Below, piece by piece: positions 16,335 through 24,293 of a DNA stretch of 64,000 nt. Made by a program: the position numbers and the translations under genes. Below the pieces are notes generated by a model. That model was not told where the DNA came from. It did not search any database and was given only the letters and a program-made list of their open reading frames with translations. Source of the DNA: an uncultured Gammaproteobacteria bacterium (GTDB lineage Bacteria > Pseudomonadota > Gammaproteobacteria > UBA6429 > Thiohalophilaceae); the NCBI GenBank assembly GCA_937967995.1, contig CALBTB010000003.1:76856-140855 (forward strand), in the 5' to 3' direction. Numbering within the stretch: position 1 is the stretch's first letter; every line of letters starts with the position of its first letter.

Positions 16335-17516
16335 ATGGAGTGTTCGGCCTTGAAGCATCGGATTGCGCTTATAGTTTCTGCGCCTATGACTGCAAAGGTG
16401 TTTCTTAGAAATATTATCATTAAACTTAGTCAGCAATATGAAGTGACATTGTTTGCTAATGATCCAGGTCTGAACCAAATTGGAGATCTGAAAAAATATG
16501 TAACTTACAATCATCTTCCTGTTATGCGGAATATCACACCATTAAGAGATTTGGTGTGTGTGTGGCGTGCGTTTAGATGTTTCAGGCATGAAAGCTATGA
16601 TCTGATTCACTCAATCACTCCGAAGTCTGGGTTGGTAAGTATGCTGGCTGGTAAAATGGCAGGCGTAAACATAAGGGTTCATACATTTACTGGACAGGTT
16701 TGGGCAACTAAGAAAGGCGTAAGGAAATTTATATTAAAATTTGTAGATAAGATAATTACATATATGGCAACAATCGTCTATGTTGATAGTCCATCACAGA
16801 AAGAATTTCTCGTTAGAGAGAATGTGGTTAGGGCAGAAGAAGCATTGGTAATGGCCTATGGTTCTATTAGTGGCGTAGATGTGAATAAATTTAAACCGCG
16901 ACCAGAAATAAGAAACCAGGTGAGACGCGAGTTAAATATAAGTAATGATTTACCAATTGCCCTGTATCTTGGCCGCATAAAGCGCGAAAAAGGAATTATA
17001 GAATTAATATATGCTTTTAAGGAAATTCTAGACTCAGGTGAACGATGCGGTTTAGTACTTGTGGGTCCAGATGAAGACGGTATCAGAGATGAGATCAACG
17101 GGATATTAGGTAAAGAAATTCATGCAATACGATTTGTGAACTATACAGAACAGCCAGAACGTTTCTTTAATAGTGCTGACATATTCTGTTTACCGAGTCA
17201 TAGGGAGGGGTTTGGTAGTGTGATAATTGAGGCAGCAGCATGCGGCCTGCCATCTGTAGCATCAAGAATCTACGGAATTACTGATGCTGTAGTTGATGGA
17301 AGTACAGGCGTATTGCATGAGCCAGGAAATGTTACACAGATTAAAAATGCAATTTTGTGTTTATTTAAAAACGAGGAACTCAGGAGAAGAATGGGTGATG
17401 CAGCAAGGAAGCGTGCGATAGGCCAGTTCTCAGAATCCAGGCTTACAGAGGCATGGTTGGGTGCATATAAAAATCTTCTTTATAATGCGGAACATGATAC
17501 CAGGAGTTCAACTTGA
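16335..17516 (+). CDS. GT4-family glycosyltransferase
   Basis: A 393-residue GT-B retaining glycosyltransferase, probably adding a sugar to a lipid-linked glycan. The Rossmann-like N-terminal half contains the HSITPKSGLVSMLAGK donor-domain motif. The C-terminal half carries ALYLGRIKREKG and the E-x7-E region HREGFGSVIIEAAACGLP near residue 290-305. A TTG at 16350, 9 nt after GGAG, would give the family-typical opening KHRIALIVSAP and may be the true start. It is the first gene of a tight four-gene cassette, overlapping the aminotransferase gene by 4 nt. The composition is more AT-rich than the host genes on both sides, pointing to transfer. Confidence 0.9.
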   Translation: MECSALKHRIALIVSAPMTAKVFLRNIIIKLSQQYEVTLFANDPGLNQIGDLKKYVTYNHLPVMRNITPLRDLVCVWRAFRCFRHESYDLIHSITPKSGLVSMLAGKMAGVNIRVHTFTGQVWATKKGVRKFILKFVDKIITYMATIVYVDSPSQKEFLVRENVVRAEEALVMAYGSISGVDVNKFKPRPEIRNQVRRELNISNDLPIALYLGRIKREKGIIELIYAFKEILDSGERCGLVLVGPDEDGIRDEINGILGKEIHAIRFVNYTEQPERFFNSADIFCLPSHREGFGSVIIEAAACGLPSVASRIYGITDAVVDGSTGVLHEPGNVTQIKNAILCLFKNEELRRRMGDAARKRAIGQFSESRLTEAWLGAYKNLLYNAEHDTRSST

Positions 17517-18721
17517 AAGATAAGTTGGCAATACATGGCGGTCCTAGTGTTCGTGGCGAAAGTATCGGTCCTTGGCCGTACTACGCTGATGATGAAATAC
17601 AGGCAGTAACAGACGTCTTGCGTTCGGGAAGAGTTAATTACTGGACTAGTGATGTTGTCGAAAACTTTGAGACTGCTTATGCAAGCTACGTAGGTGTGAA
17701 GTATGCCGTTGCCGTTTCCAATGGAACTTTGGCACTAGAGTTAGGGCTAAGGAGTCTTGGGCTAGGCAGTGGCGATGAAGTTATCGTTACCTCACGAACA
17801 TTTGTCGCATCAGCGAGCTCTATTGTGACTGTCGGGGCCAGGCCGGTTTTTGCTGATGTCGATGCGTCTAGTCAAAATATTACGGCAAAATCTATAGAGT
17901 CAGTAATAACTGATAAGACGCGAGCTATTATGCTTGTGCACCTGGCGGGTTGGCCGTGTGAGTTTTATGAGATACAGGAACTTGCCGGTAGGTACAAATT
18001 AAAATTAATTGAAGATTGTGCACAGGCGCATGGTGCAACATATCATGGTCGTCCCGTTGGGTCGTTTGGAGATGTTGCTGCGTTTTCATTCTGTCAGGAT
18101 AAAATAATAACAACTGGCGGTGAAGGCGGAATGTTAACAACAAATAGTCGCGAAATTTGGCAATATGCGTGGTCATACAAAGATCATGGAAAAGATTACG
18201 ACAGCACCAGACTACGGCAGTCAGTAGGATTTCAACGGGTGCACCACTCCTTTGGTAGTAACTGGCGGTTAACAGCAATTCAGGCAGCAATTGGTTTAAA
18301 GCAGCTTGATAAGTTAGATGTCTGGCAAAGTATACGTGAACGTAATGCAACAATTCTGAATGAAGGTCTAAGAGACCTGGCTATGTTAAGAATAACAATT
18401 CCCCCCACCTATATAAGGCATGCTTATTATAAATATTATGTGTTTTTACGTCCTGAGCATCTAAAAAAAGGTTGGAGTAGGGATAAGGTGGTAGCTGCAA
18501 TTCAGGCCGAAGGTGTTTCGTGTTTTACAGGAAGTTGCAGCGAAGTGTATCTTGAGAGAGCATTCCAGGCATCGGGACTTGCGCCTGATAGGAGACTGCC
18601 TGTTGCTAAGGAGCTTGGAGAAACAAGTATGATGATGCTCGTACATCCAACGCTAAGCGAAAGTGATATCCAGGACACAATAAGTGCGGTAAGAAAAGTT
18701 GTTCGATTTGCGGAAATATAA
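17513..18721 (+). CDS. DegT/DnrJ/EryC1-family PLP sugar aminotransferase (PglE-like)
   Basis: A 402-residue aminotransferase. It starts at TTG with AGGAG 6 nt upstream, overlapping the preceding stop (TTGA). Family signatures: GPWPYYADDEIQAV at the N terminus, SNGTLALELGLRSLG for PLP-phosphate binding, EDCAQAHGA with the PLP-interacting Asp, and the Schiff-base Lys in SFCQDKIITTGGEGG near residue 190. With PglC- and PglD-like neighbours it probably transaminates a 4-keto-6-deoxy UDP-sugar to the 4-amino sugar used for a bacillosamine-type residue. The 4,6-dehydratase (PglF) is missing from the cassette and must be encoded elsewhere. Confidence 0.9.
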   Translation: MKDKLAIHGGPSVRGESIGPWPYYADDEIQAVTDVLRSGRVNYWTSDVVENFETAYASYVGVKYAVAVSNGTLALELGLRSLGLGSGDEVIVTSRTFVASASSIVTVGARPVFADVDASSQNITAKSIESVITDKTRAIMLVHLAGWPCEFYEIQELAGRYKLKLIEDCAQAHGATYHGRPVGSFGDVAAFSFCQDKIITTGGEGGMLTTNSREIWQYAWSYKDHGKDYDSTRLRQSVGFQRVHHSFGSNWRLTAIQAAIGLKQLDKLDVWQSIRERNATILNEGLRDLAMLRITIPPTYIRHAYYKYYVFLRPEHLKKGWSRDKVVAAIQAEGVSCFTGSCSEVYLERAFQASGLAPDRRLPVAKELGETSMMMLVHPTLSESDIQDTISAVRKVVRFAEI

Positions 18722-18722
18722 T

Positions 18723-19316
18723 GTGAAAAGACTTTTTGATATAACTTTAGCTATTCTGTTGCTAATAATTACGGCGCCACTCATGCTTATTACTGCAGTC
18801 ATGGTATTAATATTTCTTGGTCGACCTGTGTTTTTTATTCAGCTAAGGCCTGGGATTAATGGGAAACCATTCAGGTTATATAAATTCCGTAGCATGAAAA
18901 ATATACAATCGCAACATGATTCGCAATTAAATGACGAACAAAGATTAACGTGGCTCGGTAAAAAATTACGCGCAAGTAGCATTGACGAATTACCAGAGCT
19001 CTGGAATGTATTAAAGGGAGACATGAGTATGGTAGGTCCGCGCCCATTGCTTATGGAATATCTCCCCCTATATTCGGAAGTTCAATATCGAAGGCATGAG
19101 GTCAGACCAGGCTTGACTGGCTGGGCACAAATTAATGGCAGGAATTCTGTGGATTGGAATGAACGGCTAGCAATGGATGTTTGGTATGTAGATAACAGGA
19201 ATATGTGGCTAGACTTACAGATCTTGTTAAAAACAGTTGCCGTAGTACTCAAGTCAGATGGAGTAAGCCAGGACGGACAGGCCACAATGAAACCATTCCA
19301 GGGAAATAAGCAGTGA
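18723..19316 (+). CDS. Membrane sugar-1-phosphate transferase (PglC/WcaJ family)
   Basis: A 197-residue monotopic phosphoglycosyl transferase that starts a glycan on undecaprenyl phosphate. The order is KRLFDITLAILLLIITAPLM re-entrant helix, FRLYKFRSM, the catalytic DE pair in SIDELPELWNVLKGDMS, then GPRPLL and RPGLTGWAQINGRN. The GTG start is chosen because GGA precedes it and it gives the canonical VKRLFDI opening; the frame extends 8 codons upstream into the aminotransferase gene. Small size (no polytopic N-terminal part) fits PglC. Confidence 0.93.
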   Translation: MKRLFDITLAILLLIITAPLMLITAVMVLIFLGRPVFFIQLRPGINGKPFRLYKFRSMKNIQSQHDSQLNDEQRLTWLGKKLRASSIDELPELWNVLKGDMSMVGPRPLLMEYLPLYSEVQYRRHEVRPGLTGWAQINGRNSVDWNERLAMDVWYVDNRNMWLDLQILLKTVAVVLKSDGVSQDGQATMKPFQGNKQ

Positions 19317-19933
19317 GAAAACTTCTGATAATAGGAGCTGGTGGACACGGTTCTGTAGTTGCTGACGCAGCGCAGGAAAGTGGGGAATGGGAGGAAATTG
19401 CATTCCTTGATGATAAATTCCCTGACTCTAGTAGTAATGGAGTTTGGCAAATTATAGGGACAGAAGCAGAAACCACATTGTTTAAAGATGAATACGATGA
19501 TTTGATTGTGGCTATTGGAGACTCAGAAAAAAGGTTGGGATTGTTAGAGAAGTATAAACATAAAGGTTTTAAGCTTGTAAATGTGATTCATCCAAGTGCT
19601 TATGTTAGTGAGAACGCATTATTGGACGTCGGCTGTGTTGTGTTCGCAAATGCAGTAATAAATATAAATACTAAAATTGGTGCAGGTAGTATCGTTAATA
19701 CCAGTTCAAGTGTGGATCATGATTGTGAACTTGGTGATGGTGTTCATGTCAGCCCAGGTGCACATCTCGCAGGGAATGTGAGAGTAGGTAAATTGTCATG
19801 GATTGGTATTGGTTCATGTGTCACACATGGTGTCACAATAGGCAAAGGGGTCAATGTTGGGGCGGGAGCGGTAGTTATAAACGATCTGCCTGATGATATA
19901 ACAGCAATTGGTGTCCCAGCAAAACAGAAATAA
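19313..19933 (+). CDS. Sugar O/N-acetyltransferase, NeuD/PglD type
   Basis: A 206-residue left-handed beta-helix acetyltransferase. The N-terminal Rossmann-like domain has KLLIIGAGGHGSVVADAA and the C-terminal half has hexapeptide repeats (GCVVFANAVININTKIGAGS). The catalytic His pair region is SSSVDHDCELGDGVHVSPG. It starts at GTG overlapping the preceding stop (GTGA). In a bacillosamine-type pathway it would N-acetylate the 4-amino group made by the PglE-like enzyme. It is the last gene of the cassette, followed by a hairpin about 100 bp later. Confidence 0.92.
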   Translation: MRKLLIIGAGGHGSVVADAAQESGEWEEIAFLDDKFPDSSSNGVWQIIGTEAETTLFKDEYDDLIVAIGDSEKRLGLLEKYKHKGFKLVNVIHPSAYVSENALLDVGCVVFANAVININTKIGAGSIVNTSSSVDHDCELGDGVHVSPGAHLAGNVRVGKLSWIGIGSCVTHGVTIGKGVNVGAGAVVINDLPDDITAIGVPAKQK

Positions 19934-20033
19934 TGGAATAGTTGTATCAGCATGGAGAATGTGATGGAAAACTTTGCTGTTGTATATCACATTAATAAGT
20001 CTTGGTAGGATGGCTCTCTGTTTAAAATACAAA

Positions 20034-20058
20034 CCTGGCTGTGGTCAGTCCTGCCAGG
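20034..20058 (+). terminator. Hairpin downstream of the glycan cassette
   Basis: CCTGGC with loop tgtggtcagtcct pairs with GCCAGG, about 100 bp after the acetyltransferase gene. The T-rich tail is poor, so termination is uncertain. Apart from this hairpin I see nothing in the 349 bp between the cassette and the leader repeat; a 61-codon open frame at 20127-20312 has no ribosome site. Confidence 0.4.
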
Positions 20059-20369
20059 TATTTAGTTGATCCTCATAAAATAAATTCGGTACGGATGAAA
20101 CAAGTCCTGTTCGCGCAGTTATTTCAATGATCTTTTTCATTTATATACTGCCGCGCGTCGTATCTTATCAGTACATACCTTCAGTTCTTGCATTACCGTT
20201 AGGTGGTGACATAGGGCCAAATCTTGGAAATAAAGGATTGATGTATTTTTTGGCACAGTTGTGTGTGAGTCGAATAAATACAGATCGCGGGGTTTTGACC
20301 GGGATCAAGTAAGCGGTTACTCACCGTAATGACCACTGTTTTTGCGACTTGACGGATCTGAGATAACGA

Positions 20370-20385
20370 ACACAAGATATAGTGT
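20370..20385. promoter_or_regulatory. NrdR-type box 1 upstream of nrdJa
   Basis: ACACAAGATATAGTGT matches the NrdR consensus acaCwAtATaTwGtgt at 15 of 16 positions. Five bases later TTATACACA (20391-20399) differs from the DnaA box TTATCCACA by one base, and a tatccaca follows at 20426. NrdR and DnaA co-control of ribonucleotide reductase promoters is known in Enterobacteria. Confidence 0.75.
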
Positions 20386-20531
20386 TGGACTTATACACAG
20401 GCCGTGCACAAGTATTAAGCAGGATATCCACAGGATATTCTAACTCGTTGAAATTATTATAATAAAATTCTTGAGCTTTTTATTATACGGACTATTGACA
20501 GATCTGTCACTATGGCCTAATTTCACTACAT

Positions 20532-20547
20532 CCACTATATCTTGTGT
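20532..20547. promoter_or_regulatory. NrdR-type box 2 (inverted) upstream of nrdJa
   Basis: CCACTATATCTTGTGT is the reverse complement of box 1 with one end change. It lies about 160 bp downstream of box 1, wider than the usual 15-16 bp separation of paired NrdR boxes, so looping or two independent sites would be needed. Confidence 0.65.
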
Positions 20548-20686
20548 TTAATAGCAGCCCCGCTTTTATCAGCCACCTATTTTGGTAAAAGTCGTGGAAT
20601 ATCAATAACTAAGAACTGTTCACGAAGTACACCCGCTTTGTCGATCAGCCAGAAGTCGCCGTCAGGACAGGAGGAAGCGATCCAGT

Positions 20687-22840
20687 ATGAAACGAGTACA
20701 ATTAAAGGAAGTGAACGCACAATCTGCAGCAGACATTACCTTCCAGGACGCCTCCCTGGACATCTGGGACAAGAAGTATCGCCTCAAGGCCAAAGACGGC
20801 CGCATTATCGACAACACCATTGATGAAACATACCAGCGTATTGCCCGTGCCCTGTCCGAAGTAGAAGATCCGGATGTGCGTCAGCACTGGTACGAAGAAT
20901 TTGTCTGGGCCCTGCGCCACGGGGCGATTCCGGCCGGACGGATTACCTCCAATGCCGGTGCGCTGGAACACAAGCCGGCCACCTCCACCATCAACTGCAC
21001 CGTGTCCGGCACGATTCGCGATTCCATGAATGACATCCTCGGTAAAGTGCATGAAGCTGGTCTGACCTTAAAAGCCGGTTGCGGTATCGGTTATGAGTTT
21101 TCAACGTTGCGCCCGAAAGGTGCTTATGTCTCCGGGGCCGGAGCCTATACCTCCGGCCCTCTTTCTTTCATGGATATCTACGACAAGATGTGTTTCACCG
21201 TTTCATCCGCCGGTGGACGCCGCGGTGCACAGATGGCGACATTCGATGTCGGCCATCCGGACGTGAAAGATTTCATTCGTGCCAAGCGTGAAGACGGGCG
21301 TTTGCGACAGTTCAACCTGTCACTGCTAATCACTGATGACTTTATGAAAGCGGTCGCAGACGATGCCGACTGGCCACTGGCGTTCCCGATGACGGAAAAA
21401 GAAGCCGAAGAAGAAGGCATCGACTTAAAAGATCCCAGTAAGGTTATCTGGCGCGACTGGCCGATTAAGGAAGGTTACCTAGCCGACAAGGATGGCCTGG
21501 TTGCCTGCAAGGTCTACAACACCATCAAGGCACAAAGGTTGTGGGACATGATCATGGCCTCAACCTATGACTTTGCGGAACCAGGCTTTATCCTTATCGA
21601 TAAAGTCAATGAAATGAACAACAACTGGTTTTGCGAAAATATTCGCGCCACCAATCCCTGCGGCGAACAGCCATTACCGCCGTACGGTTCGTGCCTGCTC
21701 GGTTCGGTCAACCTCACCAAGTTTGTGCGTAACCCGTTTACCGAAGAAGCCTTCTTTGACTGGGACGAGTTCAACAAGGTGGTATCCATCTTTACCCGCA
21801 TGCTTGATAACGTGGTGGAAATTCATGGACTGCCACTGGAAGGTCAGGGCAGGGAAATCAAATACAAACGCCGCCATGGCATGGGTTTCCTCGGTCTGGG
21901 TTCCACCGTCACCATGCTGCGCATGAAATACGGTTCCGATGACTCGGTTGAATTCACCGAAAAAGTCAGCCAGGAGCTGGCCGTCACCGGCTGGCGTACG
22001 GCACTGGAACTGGCAAAGGAAAAGGGTCCGGCCCCCATAATGGACGACGACTTTGAAGTGACGGCGGATATGCTGCGCCGCCGCCCGGAACTGAAAAAAG
22101 ACGGCGTCAAAGTCGGCGATAAACTCAAGGGCAAGGTACTGCACGCCAGATACAGCCGTTACATGCAGGAAGTCGCCAAGGTCGATCCCAAACTGGTGGA
22201 TGAGCTGGCCAAAACCGGCGCGCGCTTTACGCATCACAGTTCCATCGCCCCGACCGGTACGATCTCACTGTCGCTGGCCAACAATGCCAGTAACGGCATC
22301 GAACCGTCATTTGCGCATCACTACTTCCGTAACGTGATTCGCGAAGGCAAGAAATCCAAGGAAAAAGTCGACGTCTATTCGTTTGAACTACTGGCCTATC
22401 GTGAGCTGATCAACAGCAAGGCCATGCCCTACAGCGAACTGGAAGAGGAGCAATTGCCGGATTATTTCATTACCGCTGAAGACATCACACCAAAAGAACA
22501 CGTCGACATTCAGGCGGCGGCACAGAAGTGGGTCGACTCCAGTATTTCCAAAACAGCCAATGTACCCACCGATTACCCGTTCGAAGACTTCAAGGACATT
22601 TACACCTACGCCTACAGCAAGGGGCTCAAAGGCTGTACGACATTCCGCTTCAACCCGGAAGCGTTCCAGGGCGTACTCGTCAAGGAGTCGGACCTGGAAA
22701 ACACCACCTACCGTTTCAAACTGGAAGATGGTCAGACTATCGAGGTGAAAGGAAACGAAGAAATCGAATACGACGGCGAAATTCATACCGCCGCGAACTT
22801 ATATGATGCTTTAAAAGAAGGCTATTACGGAAAGTTTTAA
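20687..22840 (+). CDS. nrdJa: Adenosylcobalamin-dependent (class II) ribonucleotide reductase, large part
   Basis: A 717-residue catalytic part of class II RNR. It reduces ribonucleotides using a thiyl radical formed with coenzyme B12. Visible are the N-terminal DIWDKKYRLKAKDG domain, TSTINCTVSGTIRDSM with the first redox Cys, GCGIGYEFSTLRP, and the active-site NPCGEQPLPPYGSC near residue 323. SSIAPTGTISL, the phosphate-binding loop, lies near 523. The C-terminal Cys-rich tail of one-chain NrdJ is absent and is supplied by the separate downstream gene, as in Pseudomonas NrdJa/NrdJb. The ribosome site is aggagg. Control is probably by NrdR through two upstream boxes. Confidence 0.95.
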   Translation: MKRVQLKEVNAQSAADITFQDASLDIWDKKYRLKAKDGRIIDNTIDETYQRIARALSEVEDPDVRQHWYEEFVWALRHGAIPAGRITSNAGALEHKPATSTINCTVSGTIRDSMNDILGKVHEAGLTLKAGCGIGYEFSTLRPKGAYVSGAGAYTSGPLSFMDIYDKMCFTVSSAGGRRGAQMATFDVGHPDVKDFIRAKREDGRLRQFNLSLLITDDFMKAVADDADWPLAFPMTEKEAEEEGIDLKDPSKVIWRDWPIKEGYLADKDGLVACKVYNTIKAQRLWDMIMASTYDFAEPGFILIDKVNEMNNNWFCENIRATNPCGEQPLPPYGSCLLGSVNLTKFVRNPFTEEAFFDWDEFNKVVSIFTRMLDNVVEIHGLPLEGQGREIKYKRRHGMGFLGLGSTVTMLRMKYGSDDSVEFTEKVSQELAVTGWRTALELAKEKGPAPIMDDDFEVTADMLRRRPELKKDGVKVGDKLKGKVLHARYSRYMQEVAKVDPKLVDELAKTGARFTHHSSIAPTGTISLSLANNASNGIEPSFAHHYFRNVIREGKKSKEKVDVYSFELLAYRELINSKAMPYSELEEEQLPDYFITAEDITPKEHVDIQAAAQKWVDSSISKTANVPTDYPFEDFKDIYTYAYSKGLKGCTTFRFNPEAFQGVLVKESDLENTTYRFKLEDGQTIEVKGNEEIEYDGEIHTAANLYDALKEGYYGKF

Positions 22841-22867
22841 AGAGGAGTGTGACAGGAGGGCCTGACT

Positions 22868-23023
22868 ATGACATTGACGCAACGCATTACCAAGGTAATC
22901 GAACAGCGCAAGATTGTTCAGCGCCGCTACCTGCGAGAGCAGGCAAAGAAGCAGGAAGGAGTCCAATCGCGCCCGAGTGGGCCGGCCAAAGTGATTCACT
23001 GGCAGGATATAAAGCGCGGTTAA
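22868..23023 (+). CDS. Small basic protein between nrdJa and nrdJb
   Basis: 51 codons starting ATG with a strong AGGAGG site 9 nt upstream. The product begins MTLTQRITKVIEQRKIVQRR and ends KVIHWQDIKRG. It is helical and basic, with no family I recognise. It lies 27 bp after nrdJa in the same operon. The strong ribosome site and position argue that it is real, perhaps an accessory of the split reductase, but no function is visible. Confidence 0.65.
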   Translation: MTLTQRITKVIEQRKIVQRRYLREQAKKQEGVQSRPSGPAKVIHWQDIKRG

Positions 23024-23145
23024 CGGTTTAAACAAAGAAAGTGCGAAGCAAAGAGCCGCTTCAGCGGCCAAAAACCGGTAATCCCCGTTAGGAGTGTGTT
23101 GTTAACGGGGTACACCAACCCTATATTAATAAGATAGGAGTGAGC

Positions 23146-23265
23146 ATGACGACACGACGTGCCATGACAACGCAGCAACGACGCAGGCAACAACAGCAAC
23201 GACGTGTACAGCAACATCAGCAGAGGATACGCAGACAATGGCAATACAACTTAAAAGTAAAATAG
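23146..23265 (+). CDS. Small Gln/Arg-rich protein overlapping the nrdJb start
   Basis: 39 codons beginning MTTRRAMTTQQRRRQQQQ, with a TAGGAG ribosome site 6 nt upstream. The frame overlaps the first 28 bases of nrdJb in another frame. The nrdJb ATG itself has only a weak GAGG, so this mini-gene may be a leader whose translation delivers ribosomes to nrdJb. Alternatively it is a low-complexity chance frame. Confidence 0.45.
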   Translation: MTTRRAMTTQQRRRQQQQRRVQQHQQRIRRQWQYNLKVK

Positions 23266-23948
23266 TCGGCTACGAAGTCGCCCGCGAAGACGAAGACGAT
23301 AAAGTAGCGGAAGCGGCGCTGGCCGAAGCGCGGGGACAATCGGAGGAAACCAATGTCATCCAGATGCACGAGAAACTCGAGCGTCCGGAGATGCTGCTCG
23401 GCAGTACCTATAAAATCAAGACGCCGCTTACCGAGCACGCGCTGTATGTGACCATTAATGATGTCATCCTCAATCCGGGTACCGAACATGAACTGCGTCG
23501 GCCGTTCGAGATCTTCATTAACTCCAAGAACATGGACCACTTTCAATGGATCGTGGCACTCACGCGGATTATCTCCGCCGTATTCCGCAAAGGCGGTGAC
23601 GTGACCTTCCTGGTGGAAGAGCTGCGTTCGGTGTTTGATCCTCGCGGCGGTTATTTCAAGAAAGGCGGCAAGTACATGCCATCACTGGTGGCTGAAATCG
23701 GCGATGCTATCGAATGTCACCTGCGCATGATCGGCCTGTTAAAAGATGACGGCCTGGATGAACACCAGCAAAAACTGGTCGAGGAAAAACGCGCCCAGTA
23801 CGAAAAAACTGTCAAGGACGCGGAAAGCAAAAGCCCCACCGACTTCCCGGACGGTGCGCAACTGTGCGGCAAGTGCAACACCAAGGCCATGATCAAAATG
23901 GACGGGTGTATGACGTGCTTGAACTGCGGCGACTCCAAATGCGGTTAA
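23238..23948 (+). CDS. nrdJb: Class II ribonucleotide reductase, C-terminal subunit (TSCPD domain)
   Basis: A 236-residue companion of NrdJa. Residues about 60-170 form a TSCPD-type domain (YVTINDVILNPGTEHELRRP, IFINSKNMDHFQWIVALTR). The C terminus is Cys-rich: CGKCNTKAMIKMDGCMTC, then CGDSKCG as the last residues. In one-chain NrdJ this tail provides the swinging dithiol that re-reduces the active site. In Pseudomonas the two parts are separate genes and both are required. The conserved tail-coding bases end 32 bp before the left end of a Tn7-like transposon, making this gene the probable recognition target of its TniQ. Confidence 0.92.
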   Translation: MAIQLKSKIVGYEVAREDEDDKVAEAALAEARGQSEETNVIQMHEKLERPEMLLGSTYKIKTPLTEHALYVTINDVILNPGTEHELRRPFEIFINSKNMDHFQWIVALTRIISAVFRKGGDVTFLVEELRSVFDPRGGYFKKGGKYMPSLVAEIGDAIECHLRMIGLLKDDGLDEHQQKLVEEKRAQYEKTVKDAESKSPTDFPDGAQLCGKCNTKAMIKMDGCMTCLNCGDSKCG

Positions 23949-23980
23949 TAGCGTCGCGACGAATCCGCATGCGGCGTTGC

Positions 23981-24049
23981 TGTGGGTTGAAGCATAAGTT
24001 GCAAATTGGACACCATAAATTGCAAATGGGGACAGCATAAGTTGTAAGT
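23981..24049 (+). repeat. Element 1 left end: terminal TGT and three TnsB-type repeats
   Basis: Terminal TGTGGGTTGA is followed by AGCATAAGTTGCAAAT (23991), ACCATAAATTGCAAAT (24012) and AGCATAAGTTGTAAGT (24034), spaced 21-22 bp, like the 22-bp TnsB sites of Tn7. The sequence from 23991 to 24159 recurs at the left end of element 2 with about 95% identity. Confidence 0.88.
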
Positions 24050-24128
24050 GTATGTTTTAAATAAAAATCAGCTGGACGTCTATTAAAGCGTGAACTGAGA
24101 AAAATAATTAGAAGAGTGATTTATATAG

Positions 24129-24159
24129 CGCCCAATGGAGACATTGGGCGTTTGTTTTT
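24129..24159 (+). terminator. Insulating terminator in element 1 left end
   Basis: CGCCCAAT, loop ggagac, ATTGGGCG, then tttgttttt. It stops transcription entering the element from nrdJb. The same hairpin is at the left end of element 2. A further 7-bp hairpin (ATCGTGC/GCACGAT, 24193-24218) lies before the first cargo gene. Confidence 0.85.
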
Positions 24160-24293
24160 AGTGCTGTGAAGAACTGCTTTCGCCCCAGAGCGATCGTGCG
24201 AATATAGATGTGCACGATTGGAAAGTGGAGGTAGCTGTCGACTGGGGAATGCAATAGCTGACTCTTGAAACAAACAAATTTATTAGGATAGTG

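Larger units (their letters stand above)
20283..20869 (+). repeat. Right (intact) copy of nrdJ leader duplication (partner 15514-16069)
   Basis: The parental arrangement: regulatory leader plus the start of a complete nrdJa. Compared with the left copy it has a 12-bp extra piece (gatatccacag region), a 15-nt extra stretch inside codons 18-22 and many point differences. Confidence 0.93.

Noticed and set aside
20127..20312. 61-codon open frame between glycan cassette and nrdJ leader
   Set aside because: No ribosome site, runs into the leader repeat, and the product shows no recognisable feature.
20640..20680. Possible B12-riboswitch box (cagccagaagtcgccgtcagg) before nrdJa
   Set aside because: Only the first six bases fit the B12-box consensus, the rest does not, and no supporting helices were found. 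NrdR-type control explains the leader better.
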